Positions 8,309-16,769 of a DNA stretch of 64,000 bases are shown piece after piece. Below the pieces are notes generated by a model. It saw nothing but the letters and a program-made list of their open reading frames with translations, made no database searches and had not been told where the DNA came from. Made by a program: the position numbers and the translations under genes. Each line of letters opens with the position of its first letter. Position 1 is the first letter of the stretch. The stretch lies in the NCBI RefSeq assembly GCF_007828865.1, contig NZ_VIVK01000002.1:558001-622000 (forward strand). Direction: 5' to 3'. This DNA comes from Kribbella amoyensis. Lineage in GTDB: Bacteria > Actinomycetota > Actinomycetes > Propionibacteriales > Kribbellaceae.

Positions 8309-9759
8309 TGACGGGGTTCCGGTTGCTCACCGCGCTGTACGGCGACGACACGATGACCGGTGTCTGGTCGGAACGCGCGACCATCGACGCCTGGGTCCGG
8401 GTCGAGTCCGAACTGGCGCAGGCGCAGGCCGAGGTCGGCGTGATCGGCCAGGCCGACGCGGACGCGATCAGCGCGGTCTGCCGGCCGGAGCGGATCGACG
8501 CCGGGCAGCTGTGGGAGGCGTCCCGCGTCGTCGGGTACCCGATCCTCGCGTTGACCAGGCAGCTGTCCGCGGCGCTTCCGCCCGGACCGGCGGGCCGGGT
8601 CCACTACGGCGCGACCACGCAGGACATCATGGACAGCGGTCTCGCGCTGCAGCTCGGAGCCGCGAGCGATCGGCTGATCGAGCTGACCGTGCTGCTCGGC
8701 GACGCGTTGTCGGAGCTCGCGGCCGAGCACGAGAAGACGGTGATCGCCGCCCGGACGCACGCGCAGCAGGCTGTCCCGACCACGTTCGGCGCGAAGGTCG
8801 GGGTGTTCCTCGCGGAGATCACCGACGAACTGGCCGATCTGCGCCGGGTCGCCGCCGACGTCCGGCTGGTGTCGTTGTACGGCGCCGGCGGCACGAACGC
8901 GGCGATGGGCCCAGCGAGTCCCGAGGTCCGCCGGGTACTCGCGCGCCGGCTCGGGCTGTCGGACCGGGACGTGTCGTGGCACGTGTCGCGGCACCGGATC
9001 GCGCGGTTCGGTGCGGTGTGCGCGACGTTGGCGGCGACCTGTGTGCGGTTCGCGCGGGAGGTCGTCGACCTGTCCCGGACCGAGATCGCCGAGGTCCGCG
9101 AGGAGGACGGGCACCACCGCGGTGCCTCGTCGACGATGCCGCAGAAGCAGAACCCGGTCAGCTCCGAGTCGGTGGTCGGCTTCGGGGTCGCGGCCGGGGC
9201 GGCGGCCAGTACGTTGCTGCGGGCAATGGAAGCCGGGCACGAGCGCAGCGCGGGCGAGTGGCAGCTGGAGTGGCTGGCGGTGCCGCAGGTCGCGGAGTAC
9301 ACGGCGGCCGCGTTGCTGCTGACCGGGCGGACCGCGACGACGCTGCGGGTGTTCCCCGAGGTGATGCGGGCGAATCTCAGCCGGGACGGCGGGCTGCTGA
9401 TGAGCGAGGCGCTGATGATGCGGCTGGCGCCGGTGCTGGGCAAGGACCGCGCGCACGACCTGGTGTACGCCGCGGCGATCAGCGCGCGCGACTCCGGCCG
9501 GGACCTCGCCGAGGTGATGGCGGAGGTGACCGCCGAGCTGGCCGCCGCGGGGGAGACCCAACTGGACGGCGCGCAGGTGGGCGCCGAGGAGTACGTCGGT
9601 GAGGCGCCGGCGATGGCGGCCGCCGCGGTCGCCGACTGGCAGGCCCGGCGAGAACCGGGCGACGAGGACCGGCTGAGGCCGGTTGACGACGAGAGCCGGC
9701 GGGTGCCGGGCGACGAGGACCGGCGGGTGCCGGGGAGCGAGGAGGTGCGTGGTGGGTGA
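8308..9759 (+). CDS. Fumarase/adenylosuccinate lyase superfamily enzyme
   Basis: A 483-residue protein of the aspartase/fumarase superfamily, closest in style to 3-carboxymuconate cycloisomerase and adenylosuccinate lyase. The signature loop GASSTMPQKQNP is at 272-283 with the catalytic Ser, and TRTHAQQAVP-like and HYGATTQD motifs lie earlier. Such enzymes catalyse beta-elimination or its reverse on carboxylates. Here it sits in a sugar-uptake operon rather than a purine or aromatic one, so the substrate is unknown; it may replace the usual aldonate dehydratase step. The C-terminal ~33 residues are an 8-residue repeat expansion (PGDED type), and the DNA of the last repeat contains the ribosome-binding site of the next gene. 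Confidence 0.8.
   Translation: MTGFRLLTALYGDDTMTGVWSERATIDAWVRVESELAQAQAEVGVIGQADADAISAVCRPERIDAGQLWEASRVVGYPILALTRQLSAALPPGPAGRVHYGATTQDIMDSGLALQLGAASDRLIELTVLLGDALSELAAEHEKTVIAARTHAQQAVPTTFGAKVGVFLAEITDELADLRRVAADVRLVSLYGAGGTNAAMGPASPEVRRVLARRLGLSDRDVSWHVSRHRIARFGAVCATLAATCVRFAREVVDLSRTEIAEVREEDGHHRGASSTMPQKQNPVSSESVVGFGVAAGAAASTLLRAMEAGHERSAGEWQLEWLAVPQVAEYTAAALLLTGRTATTLRVFPEVMRANLSRDGGLLMSEALMMRLAPVLGKDRAHDLVYAAAISARDSGRDLAEVMAEVTAELAAAGETQLDGAQVGAEEYVGEAPAMAAAAVADWQARREPGDEDRLRPVDDESRRVPGDEDRRVPGSEEVRGG
9646..9744 (+). repeat. In-frame tandem repeat, four ~24-bp units
   Basis: Units at 9646-9669, 9670-9696 (degenerate, 27 bp), 9697-9720 and 9721-9744 encode REPGDED, RLRPVDDES, RRVPGDED and RRVPGSEE. 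They extend the lyase C-terminus beyond the normal fold. The final unit ends in GGAG(G), the Shine-Dalgarno of the E1 alpha gene, so repeat change could alter coupling of the two genes. Confidence 0.8.
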
Positions 9760-10720
9760 CGCGCAGGTGCTGGACACCACGCGAGGACTGGCCGATCTGC
9801 ACGGGCTGTGGCGGATCCGGATCCTGGAGGAGAAGGTCCGCGAGCTGCGGCTGTCCGGCGAGATCGTCGGCTCCGTGCACCTGGCGATCGGGCAGGAGGC
9901 CGGCCCGGTCGGCGTCTGTACCGAGCTCGGCGCGGACGACGCGGTGTTCGCGACGTACCGCGGCCACGGCTGGGCGCTCGCCCGTGGGGTCCCGGCCGAC
10001 GCGATGCTGGCCGAGCTGGCCGGCCGGACGACCGGGCTGAACGGCGGCCGCGGTGGCTCGGCGTACTTCACCGCGCCGCGCTACGGCTTCCACGGGGAGA
10101 ACTCGATCGTCGGCGCCGGTGCCCCGATCGCCGTCGGTGCCGCGCTGGCCGGGAAGTACGACGGCTCCGGGCGGATCGCGGTCACGGTGTTCGGTGACGG
10201 CGCGCTGAACCAGGGTGCGACGCACGAGGCGCTCAACTTCGCCGCGGCGTTCAAGCTCGGCGTCGTCTTCGTCTGCGAGAACAACCTGTACTCCGAGCTC
10301 ACCCCGATCGCCGACATGGTCGCCGAACCGGAGTTGCACAAGCGCGCCGCGGCGTACGGGATGCCCGGCGAACGCGTCGACGGCAACGACCCCGCGGCCG
10401 TCCGCGACGCCGCCCGCCGCGCCGTCGAACGCGCCCGGGCCGGCGAGGGACCGACGTTGCTCGAGCTGATGACCGAGCGGCTGGTCGGCCACTACATCGG
10501 TGACGCCGAGCAGTACCGCCCACCGGGTGAGGTGGAGCGGGCGAAGCAGGCCGAGCCGATCGTCCGGCTCCGGGCCGCGCTCGCGGCGGCCGGGGTCACG
10601 GACGCCGACCTGGACGCGAGCGAGAGCCGCGCCCGCGAGGAGATCGAGCAGGCCGCCGGGACCGCGCTGGCCGCCCCGATCGCCGACGGCGCGACCGCGA
10701 AGGAGCACATCTATGCCTGA
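9752..10720 (+). CDS. TPP-dependent 2-oxoacid dehydrogenase E1 component, alpha subunit
   Basis: A 322-residue E1 alpha of the acetoin/branched-chain/pyruvate dehydrogenase type. The thiamine diphosphate motif begins GDGALNQG (GDG at 148-150) and ends in the CENN of VFVCENNLYSE. RGHGW and the GRGGSAY loop are also present. GTG 9752 is chosen for GGAGG at six bases spacing. It overlaps the preceding gene by eight bases and the beta-subunit gene follows directly. No E2 or E3 gene is in the window, so the pair may work as a stand-alone TPP lyase/decarboxylase or borrow a lipoyl partner. Confidence 0.88.
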   Translation: MGDAQVLDTTRGLADLHGLWRIRILEEKVRELRLSGEIVGSVHLAIGQEAGPVGVCTELGADDAVFATYRGHGWALARGVPADAMLAELAGRTTGLNGGRGGSAYFTAPRYGFHGENSIVGAGAPIAVGAALAGKYDGSGRIAVTVFGDGALNQGATHEALNFAAAFKLGVVFVCENNLYSELTPIADMVAEPELHKRAAAYGMPGERVDGNDPAAVRDAARRAVERARAGEGPTLLELMTERLVGHYIGDAEQYRPPGEVERAKQAEPIVRLRAALAAAGVTDADLDASESRAREEIEQAAGTALAAPIADGATAKEHIYA

Positions 10721-11729
10721 GGCAACCACCACGGCCCCGGCCCCGGCCGCGCTGTCGCTGAAGTACGGCGAGGCGATCAACGCGGCCCTGGTCCGGCTGC
10801 TCACCGAGGTCCCCGAGACGCTGCTGTACGGCGAGGACGTGGCCAAGCCGGGCGGCGTGTTCGGCGTCACCCGCGGCCTGCGCCGACGGTTCGGCGACCG
10901 GGTCTTCGACACCCCGATCAGCGAGTCCGCGATCCTCGGCAGCGCGATCGGCGCCGCGCTGATGGGGCGCCGCCCGATCGTCGAGATCATGTGGGCCGAC
11001 TTCTCCCTGGTCGCCCTCGACCAACTCGTCAACCAGGCCGCCAACGCCCGGTACGTGTCCCGGGGCGAGGCGCCCGCGCCGATCGTCGTCCGGACCCAGC
11101 AGGGCAACGCGCCCGGCGCCTGCGCGCAGCACTCGCAGTCGCTGGAGGCGCTGTTCCTGCACGTCCCGGGGCTGCGGGTGGTGATGCCGTGGACCGCGCA
11201 GGACGGGTACGACGCGCTGCTGGCGGCCGGGCACAGCGACGACCCGGTGATCGTGATCGAGAACCGCACGTTGTACGCGGGGGAGAAGACCGAGGTCCGG
11301 ATCGACGGATCACCGCGTCCGGCCGGCTGGACCACCGTCCGGCGGCCGGGCCGGGACGTCACCGTGGCGACCTGGGGCGCGATCACCGCGCGTGTCCTGG
11401 CCGCCGCCGAGCGGCTCGCCGCCGACGGCCTGGAGGTCGAGGTGGTCGAGCTGACCTGGCTCAACCCGCTCGACCTGACCGCGGTCCTGGACAGTCTCGG
11501 CCGGACCGGCCGGCTGGCCGTGGTCCACGAAGCGAACGTCACCGGCGGTTTCGGCGCGGAGGTTCTCGCCCGCGTCGCCGAGTCCGGTGTCCCGCTGTCC
11601 ACCGCGCCCGTCCGGATCGGTACCCCGGACAGCCGGATTCCCGCCGCGCCGTCGCTCGCGGAGGCGCTCGTGCCCTCCGTCGACGCGATCGCGGCACAGC
11701 TCACGAAGCTCGTGCAGGAGAAACCATGA
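10713..11729 (+). CDS. TPP-dependent 2-oxoacid dehydrogenase E1 component, beta subunit
   Basis: A 338-residue transketolase-like beta subunit, partner of the preceding gene (8-base overlap). It has LYGEDVAKPGGVFGVTRGL near the start, the DTPISESAILGSAIGAALMG block, and the transketolase C-terminal domain (VVHEANVTGGFGAEV). The expected heterotetramer acts in the cytoplasm on a 2-oxo acid or an alpha-hydroxyketone/diketone. Co-occurrence with a sugar importer and lactonase suggests a late C-C cleavage step of the pathway. That role is inferred, not shown. Confidence 0.88.
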   Translation: MPEATTTAPAPAALSLKYGEAINAALVRLLTEVPETLLYGEDVAKPGGVFGVTRGLRRRFGDRVFDTPISESAILGSAIGAALMGRRPIVEIMWADFSLVALDQLVNQAANARYVSRGEAPAPIVVRTQQGNAPGACAQHSQSLEALFLHVPGLRVVMPWTAQDGYDALLAAGHSDDPVIVIENRTLYAGEKTEVRIDGSPRPAGWTTVRRPGRDVTVATWGAITARVLAAAERLAADGLEVEVVELTWLNPLDLTAVLDSLGRTGRLAVVHEANVTGGFGAEVLARVAESGVPLSTAPVRIGTPDSRIPAAPSLAEALVPSVDAIAAQLTKLVQEKP

Positions 11730-12724
11730 CAGGCAAGCGAAGGATCCCCCTGGCCGCCCTCGTTGTCGCGCTGGCCGCGGCCGGCTGCGGGCAGGCGACC
11801 GACACCTCGAGCGCGCCCGCGGACGCCGCGCCGGACGCGAAGAACCTGACCATCGGCGTGTCCAACCTGGGCAAGAACTTCCCGTTCCCGGCCGCGATCG
11901 TCGGCGGGATCGACGAGAAGGCGAAGGAACTCGGCGTCAAGCTGGTCCAGGTCGACGCCCAGGGCACGGCCGAGAAGCAGGCCAACGACGTGCAGGACCT
12001 GATCGGCCAGAAGCCGAGCGGCGTGCTGCTGCTCCCGGTCGATTCCGGTGTCGCGACCGGTCTCGCCGACCAGCTGAAGACGGCCGGTATCCCCACCGTC
12101 GCCGTTGCCTCCCAGGTCGGTGACCCGGCCGGCCGCAAGATCGAGGACGTGTACCCGGGGCTGGTGGCCCTGGTCACCCAGGCCGAGGTCAAGGCCGGCC
12201 GGATCGCCGGTGAGCTGGCGGTCGAGGCGCTGCCGAGCGGCGGCAAGGTCGCGATCGTCGAGGGCACCGCGGGGTTCGCCGAGGTGAAGACCCGATCGGC
12301 CGAGTTCCTCGCGCCGGCCCAGGCCAAGGGCGTCGACCTCACCGTGGTCGCGCGGCAGCCGGGCGACTGGGTACCGGACAAGGCCCAGTCGGCCTGCCAG
12401 AACATCCTGGCCGCGCACCCGGACGTCGCGCTGATCTACAACCAGAGCGACGACATGGCGGTCGGCTGCTCGAAGGCGGTGAAGGCCGCCGGGTCGAAGG
12501 CGAAGGTGATCGGCGTCGGCGGGTCGAAGCTCGGCGTCGAGGGCGTCAGCGGCGGCGACATCTACGGCACCGTCTGCTACAAGCCGAAGGACATGGGCGC
12601 GCTCGCCCTGCAGGTGCTGTACGACCAGCTGACCGGGGCGAAGAAGCGGGACGCCGAGTTCGTCACGTACGACACGCCCGGCATCACCAAGGCGAACGTG
12701 GCGGACTGCGCCCCGCAGTGGTGA
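11726..12724 (+). CDS. Sugar ABC transporter substrate-binding lipoprotein (RbsB-like)
   Basis: A 332-residue lipoprotein: signal sequence ending in the lipobox LAAAGC with Cys21, then a periplasmic-binding-protein fold of the ribose/galactose class (NLTIGVSNLGKNFPFPAAIVGG at the start of domain 1). ATG 11726 overlaps the E1 beta stop (ATGA), with AGGAG six bases before. With the two following genes it forms an RbsBAC-type importer for a monosaccharide, probably a pentose or deoxyhexose released by the nearby hydrolases. Confidence 0.9.
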   Translation: MTGKRRIPLAALVVALAAAGCGQATDTSSAPADAAPDAKNLTIGVSNLGKNFPFPAAIVGGIDEKAKELGVKLVQVDAQGTAEKQANDVQDLIGQKPSGVLLLPVDSGVATGLADQLKTAGIPTVAVASQVGDPAGRKIEDVYPGLVALVTQAEVKAGRIAGELAVEALPSGGKVAIVEGTAGFAEVKTRSAEFLAPAQAKGVDLTVVARQPGDWVPDKAQSACQNILAAHPDVALIYNQSDDMAVGCSKAVKAAGSKAKVIGVGGSKLGVEGVSGGDIYGTVCYKPKDMGALALQVLYDQLTGAKKRDAEFVTYDTPGITKANVADCAPQW

Positions 12725-12728
12725 CCCG

Positions 12729-14270
12729 ATGACCGAGCCGCTGCTGGAACTCACCGACGTCACCAAGACGTTCCCGAACGGGACCCGGGCACTGCGCGGG
12801 GTGTCGCTCCGCGTCGCCCCGGGCACCGTGCACGGACTGGTCGGGGCGAACGGGGCGGGCAAGTCCACGCTGATCAAGGTGATCGCGGGGGTGCACCCGC
12901 CGACGACCGGAACGCTGACCTGGCGTGGGATCGGCCGGACCTGGCGCGATCCGGGCGCCGCCCGCCGGGCCGGGCTGGCCACGATCCACCAGCACATCCC
13001 GCTGGTCCCGGCGTTGAGCGTGCTCGAGAACGTCTTCCTGGACCGCGGCGGCTTCCGCCGGACCCCGGCCGGCCGGCGGGCGGAGTTCGCCGACCTGGTC
13101 GACCGGCTCGGGTACCCGGTCGATCCGGACGCCCTGGTCGGCGACCTGCCGATCGGGGCCCGGCAGATGGTCGCGATCCTGCAGGCGCTCGCGGCCGGCG
13201 CCGAGCTGGTGGTGATGGACGAGCCGACCGCGTCGCTGTCCGAGGGCGAACGCCGGATCGTGTTCGACGCGGTCCGCCGGCTGTCCGGACAGGGCACCGC
13301 GTTCCTCTACATCTCGCACTTCCTCGACGAGATCCTCGAACTGACCGGTCACGTCACCGTGCTGCGGGACGGGCGGGTCGTGCTGGACGACCCGACCGCC
13401 GCCGTGGACGAGGAGATCCTGGTCCGATCCATCTCCGGCCGCGAACTGCAGGCGGCCGAGGCGGTACCGGCCCTGGTCCCGGAGCGATCGGCGCCGGTCC
13501 GGCTCGACGTGGCCGGGCTGTCGTCACCGGGCCGGTTGGCGGACGTGTCGTTCCAGGTCCAGGCCGGTGAGGTGCTCGGCCTGGCCGGGCTGCTCGGGTC
13601 CGGCCGGTCGGAGATCCTGGCCGCGGTGTTCGGCGACGACCCGGCCGCGACCGGGACGATCCGGGTCGAGGACCGGCGGATCCACGCGCACCGCCGTGGG
13701 TTCGGCGGCGACCGGGGACCACGGGACGCGGTCGCCGCCGGGATCGCGTACGTGCCGGAGGACCGGGTCCGGCAAGGGCTGCACGTGGACCTGCCGCTGT
13801 GGCAGAACGTCAGCCTGCCGTACCTCGCGTCGTACTCCCGCGGTGGCGCGGTCCCGCGGGTGGACAGCGAACGGGCGCAGACCCGGCGCGCGGTCGGCGA
13901 TCTCGGGATCGTTGCCGCGGGCATCGAAACGACGCCGGCCCAGCTGTCCGGCGGGAACGCGCAGAAGGTCGCCTTCGCCAAGTGGCTGTACGGCGACGCG
14001 AAGGTGTGGCTGCTGGACGAGCCGACCGCCGGGGTCGACGTGGGCGCCAAGGCGGACCTGCTCGGCCTGGTCCGGCGGCTGGCCGCGGACGGCAAGGCGG
14101 TCGTGGTGGTGACCAGCGAGTTCGAGGAACTGCTGGCGGTCTGTAGTCGGGTACTGGTGGTCCGCCGCGGCCGGGTGGTCGCCGAGCGGACGGCGGCGGA
14201 GACGTCGGAGGAGGAACTGATGATGCTGGCCCAGGGTCTCGGTACACCGGCGGTGCGCGATGCCGGCTGA
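12729..14270 (+). CDS. Sugar ABC transporter ATP-binding protein (RbsA/MglA type)
   Basis: A 513-residue double-ATPase protein. In the first half Walker A is GANGAGKST at 39-47, with LVVMDEPTAS as Walker B and a degenerate signature (LPIGARQMV). In the second half the P-loop is degenerate (GLLGSGRSE), while the signature LSGGNAQKV at 406 and WLLDEPTAGVD are intact. This asymmetry is normal for the family. It energises import through the permease encoded directly downstream, whose start lies 11 bases inside this gene. Confidence 0.93.
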   Translation: MTEPLLELTDVTKTFPNGTRALRGVSLRVAPGTVHGLVGANGAGKSTLIKVIAGVHPPTTGTLTWRGIGRTWRDPGAARRAGLATIHQHIPLVPALSVLENVFLDRGGFRRTPAGRRAEFADLVDRLGYPVDPDALVGDLPIGARQMVAILQALAAGAELVVMDEPTASLSEGERRIVFDAVRRLSGQGTAFLYISHFLDEILELTGHVTVLRDGRVVLDDPTAAVDEEILVRSISGRELQAAEAVPALVPERSAPVRLDVAGLSSPGRLADVSFQVQAGEVLGLAGLLGSGRSEILAAVFGDDPAATGTIRVEDRRIHAHRRGFGGDRGPRDAVAAGIAYVPEDRVRQGLHVDLPLWQNVSLPYLASYSRGGAVPRVDSERAQTRRAVGDLGIVAAGIETTPAQLSGGNAQKVAFAKWLYGDAKVWLLDEPTAGVDVGAKADLLGLVRRLAADGKAVVVVTSEFEELLAVCSRVLVVRRGRVVAERTAAETSEEELMMLAQGLGTPAVRDAG

Positions 14271-15432
14271 ACGACGGTGGCCGGAGAGCCTGAAGCTGTC
14301 CCGGGCCGGAGTGGTGTACGCGCTGGTGGCGCTGGTCGCCGTGCTGACGGTGGCGAGCGCGGCCCAGGGCCGGGCGCCGTACCTGGACCCGATGAACGTG
14401 TCGAACATCCTCGACCAGACGGCGCTGCTCGGCATCCTCGCGGTGTCGACCACGATCGTGCTGATCAGCGGGAACTTCGACCTCTCCATCGGCTCGGTGG
14501 CGGCCCTCGGTGCCGCGTTGTGCCTGAGCCTGATCGGCCCGATCGGGTTCTGGCCCGCGTTCGGGGTGGCGCTGGCGACCGGCGCGCTGGTCGGGCTGTT
14601 CAACGGCGTCGTGGTGCAGTTCGTCGGGATCAACGCGTTCATCGTCACGCTCGGCACGATGACCGGGGTCCGCGGGCTGGTGCTGATCGTCACCGACGGC
14701 CGGACCGTGACCCCGCCGACCGGGGACGGTGCGAACGCCCTGCGCGCGATCGACGCCGGCCGCTGGATCACGCCGAACCTCTACCTGGTGGCGGGGATCG
14801 CGCTTCTGCTCTTCGCGGGCTGGCGGCTGTGGACCCGACGCAGTATCGGGGTCCGTGACGCGGCACTGCGGAGCAAGGCCGTCCTCGTACCGGGCATCGC
14901 CGGGATCGTGCTGGTCGCGGCGTCACCGGTGCTGATCTTCACGGTCCAGCTGACGCAGCGGACGACGTACCTGCTGGTGCTCGTGGCCGTCGCGGCGTGG
15001 GTGTTGCGGTTCACCACGGTCGGGCGGCGGTTGTACGCGACCGGTGGCAACCCGGAGGCCGCGCGGCTGGCCGGGGTCGCCGTCAATCGGTACAAGGTGC
15101 TCGCGTTCGTGCTGAACGGGACGGCGGCCGCGTTCGTCGGCGTGCTGTACTCGGCCCGCATCGGCTCGATCAACCCGACCGGGCTCACCGGGTACGAGCT
15201 GACCGCGCTGGCCGCGGCCATCCTCGGTGGGACCGCGCTGTTCGGTGGCGTCGGCAGTGTGCTGAAGTCGCTGGCCGGCGCGCTGATCCTGGTGACGTTG
15301 AAGAACGGGTTCAACATCCTCAACCTGGGCGCGAACTGGCAGGGCCTGATCGAGGGCCTGGTCCTGATCGTGGCCGCCGCGATGTACACGGTCTCGACCC
15401 GGCGGCCCACGGTCCGCGCGACGACGGAGTAG
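14260..15432 (+). CDS. Sugar ABC transporter permease (RbsC type)
   Basis: A 390-residue integral membrane protein with about ten hydrophobic segments and the BPD_transp_2 family motif LISGNFDLSIGSVAALGAAL in the second/third helices. GGTALFGGVGSVLKSLAGAL near the C-terminus is the family's conserved cytoplasmic loop. ATG 14260 overlaps the ATPase gene by 11 bases. Membrane component of the RbsBAC-like importer. Confidence 0.92.
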   Translation: MPAERRWPESLKLSRAGVVYALVALVAVLTVASAAQGRAPYLDPMNVSNILDQTALLGILAVSTTIVLISGNFDLSIGSVAALGAALCLSLIGPIGFWPAFGVALATGALVGLFNGVVVQFVGINAFIVTLGTMTGVRGLVLIVTDGRTVTPPTGDGANALRAIDAGRWITPNLYLVAGIALLLFAGWRLWTRRSIGVRDAALRSKAVLVPGIAGIVLVAASPVLIFTVQLTQRTTYLLVLVAVAAWVLRFTTVGRRLYATGGNPEAARLAGVAVNRYKVLAFVLNGTAAAFVGVLYSARIGSINPTGLTGYELTALAAAILGGTALFGGVGSVLKSLAGALILVTLKNGFNILNLGANWQGLIEGLVLIVAAAMYTVSTRRPTVRATTE

Positions 15433-15435
15433 CCC

Positions 15436-15924
15436 ATGCCCACCGGAATCTGGCACACCGGCCTGCACGTGAGCGACCTGGACCGCTCGATCGCGTTCTA
15501 CCGCGACGTACTCGGGCTCGAGCTGGTCCACGTCCAGGACCAGGACAACCCGTACACCCGCAAGCTGGTCGGGTACCCGGACGCCCGGCTGCGGGTCGCC
15601 CAGCTCGCCGTCCCGGGGGAGCGGCCGGGCGTCAGCAGCCACGACGTCGAGCTCGTCCAGTACCTCGCGCCGGCCGGGACCCGGCAGGACCCGGCCCGGT
15701 ACCACCCGGGCTCGGCGCATCTCGCGTTCGTGGTCCACGATCTGCGCGCGACCTACGACCGGATGACGGCAGCCGGGGTCCGGTTCGTGTCACCGCCGAA
15801 CCGGATCGAGGCCGGCGTCAACCTGGGCGGCTGGTGCTGCTACCTGCTGGACCCCGACGACATCACGCTGGAACTGGTGCAGCCGCCGCCGCACCGGCTG
15901 ACGGACACCTTGGAGGACGCGTGA
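15436..15924 (+). CDS. VOC-superfamily (glyoxalase/dioxygenase fold) protein
   Basis: A 162-residue protein of two beta-alpha-beta-beta-beta modules. WHTGLHVSDLDRSIAFYRDVLGLEL begins the first module with a likely metal-binding His11, and DPDDITLELVQP ends the second with the terminal Glu ligand. Members include glyoxalase I, methylmalonyl-CoA epimerase and extradiol dioxygenases. Inside this operon it might isomerise or epimerise a keto-acid intermediate, but no specific reaction can be assigned. It starts three bases after the permease stop and overlaps the lactonase gene by four bases. Confidence 0.8.
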   Translation: MPTGIWHTGLHVSDLDRSIAFYRDVLGLELVHVQDQDNPYTRKLVGYPDARLRVAQLAVPGERPGVSSHDVELVQYLAPAGTRQDPARYHPGSAHLAFVVHDLRATYDRMTAAGVRFVSPPNRIEAGVNLGGWCCYLLDPDDITLELVQPPPHRLTDTLEDA

Positions 15925-16769
15925 TCATCGACGCCCACCAGCACTTCTGGGACCTGGACCGGCTGGCCTATCCCTGGCTGGACGCCGACGGCCTGGAGCC
16001 GTTGCGGCGCAGCTACGACGAGACCGGCCTGGACGACCTGCTCGCCACCTGCGGGGTGGACCGGACGGTGCTGGTGCAGTCGCTCGACTCGGCCGAGGAC
16101 ACCGACTTCATGCTCGAGGTCGCGGACCGCTGGTCCCGGGTGGCGGCCGTGGTCGGCTGGGTGCCGCTGACCGATCCGGACGCGGCCGCCGCGGCCGTGG
16201 CGGAGCGGACCAAGGATCCGCGGTTCGTCGGCGTCCGGCACCTGATCCACGACGAGCCGGACGAGGACTGGCTGCTCCGCGAGGACGTCGGGGCCGGGCT
16301 GGAGGTGCTTGCGCTGAGCAACCTCACCTTCGACGTGGTCGCCGTGACGCCACGCCACCTCGCCCATGTCCCGGTGATCGCGGCCCAGCATCCGTCGCTG
16401 CGCATCGTCATCGACCACCTGGCCAAACCGCCGATCGCGGCCGGTCCGTGGCAACCGTGGGCGGACCTGCTGGCCCGCGCGGCCCGGCATCCGAACGTGT
16501 ACGCGAAACTGTCCGGCCTGAACACCGCGGCCAAGCCGGGCTGGACCGCGGACGACCTGCGTCCGTACGTCGAGCACGCGCTGCGCGTCTTCGGCCCGGA
16601 GCGGCTGATGTTCGGCGGTGACTGGCCGGTGGCCACGCTCGCCGACGAGTACGAGCGGGTCTGGACCGAGACCGGGCGGGTGCTGGCCGATCTGGACGAG
16701 GACGAACGCGCCCTGGTCCTCGGCGGGACGGCGGCCGAGTTCTACCGGATCCCAGGGGTGTCCGCCTGA
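15921..16769 (+). CDS. Fuconolactonase-like amidohydrolase
   Basis: A 282-residue metal-dependent hydrolase of the amidohydrolase_2 group that includes L-fucono- and L-rhamnono-lactonases. The metal-binding HQH of IIDAHQHFWD is at 6-8, VIDHLAKPP gives the strand-4 to strand-6 His, and LMFGGDWPV contains the catalytic Asp. GTG 15921 overlaps the VOC stop (GTGA). It would open a sugar-acid lactone to the free aldonate, the second step of a non-phosphorylated fucose-type pathway. A second, divergent member lies at 21527-22357. Confidence 0.82.
   Translation: MIIDAHQHFWDLDRLAYPWLDADGLEPLRRSYDETGLDDLLATCGVDRTVLVQSLDSAEDTDFMLEVADRWSRVAAVVGWVPLTDPDAAAAAVAERTKDPRFVGVRHLIHDEPDEDWLLREDVGAGLEVLALSNLTFDVVAVTPRHLAHVPVIAAQHPSLRIVIDHLAKPPIAAGPWQPWADLLARAARHPNVYAKLSGLNTAAKPGWTADDLRPYVEHALRVFGPERLMFGGDWPVATLADEYERVWTETGRVLADLDEDERALVLGGTAAEFYRIPGVSA

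Noticed and set aside
9752..11729. A complete pyruvate or acetoin dehydrogenase operon
   Set aside because: No lipoyl E2 or E3 gene anywhere in the window; only the E1 pair is present.
9479..13297. Very long minus-strand open frame opposite the TPP/ABC genes
   Set aside because: A GC-bias shadow: low-complexity Arg/Pro/Ala/Val-rich product, no domains, opposite well-supported genes.
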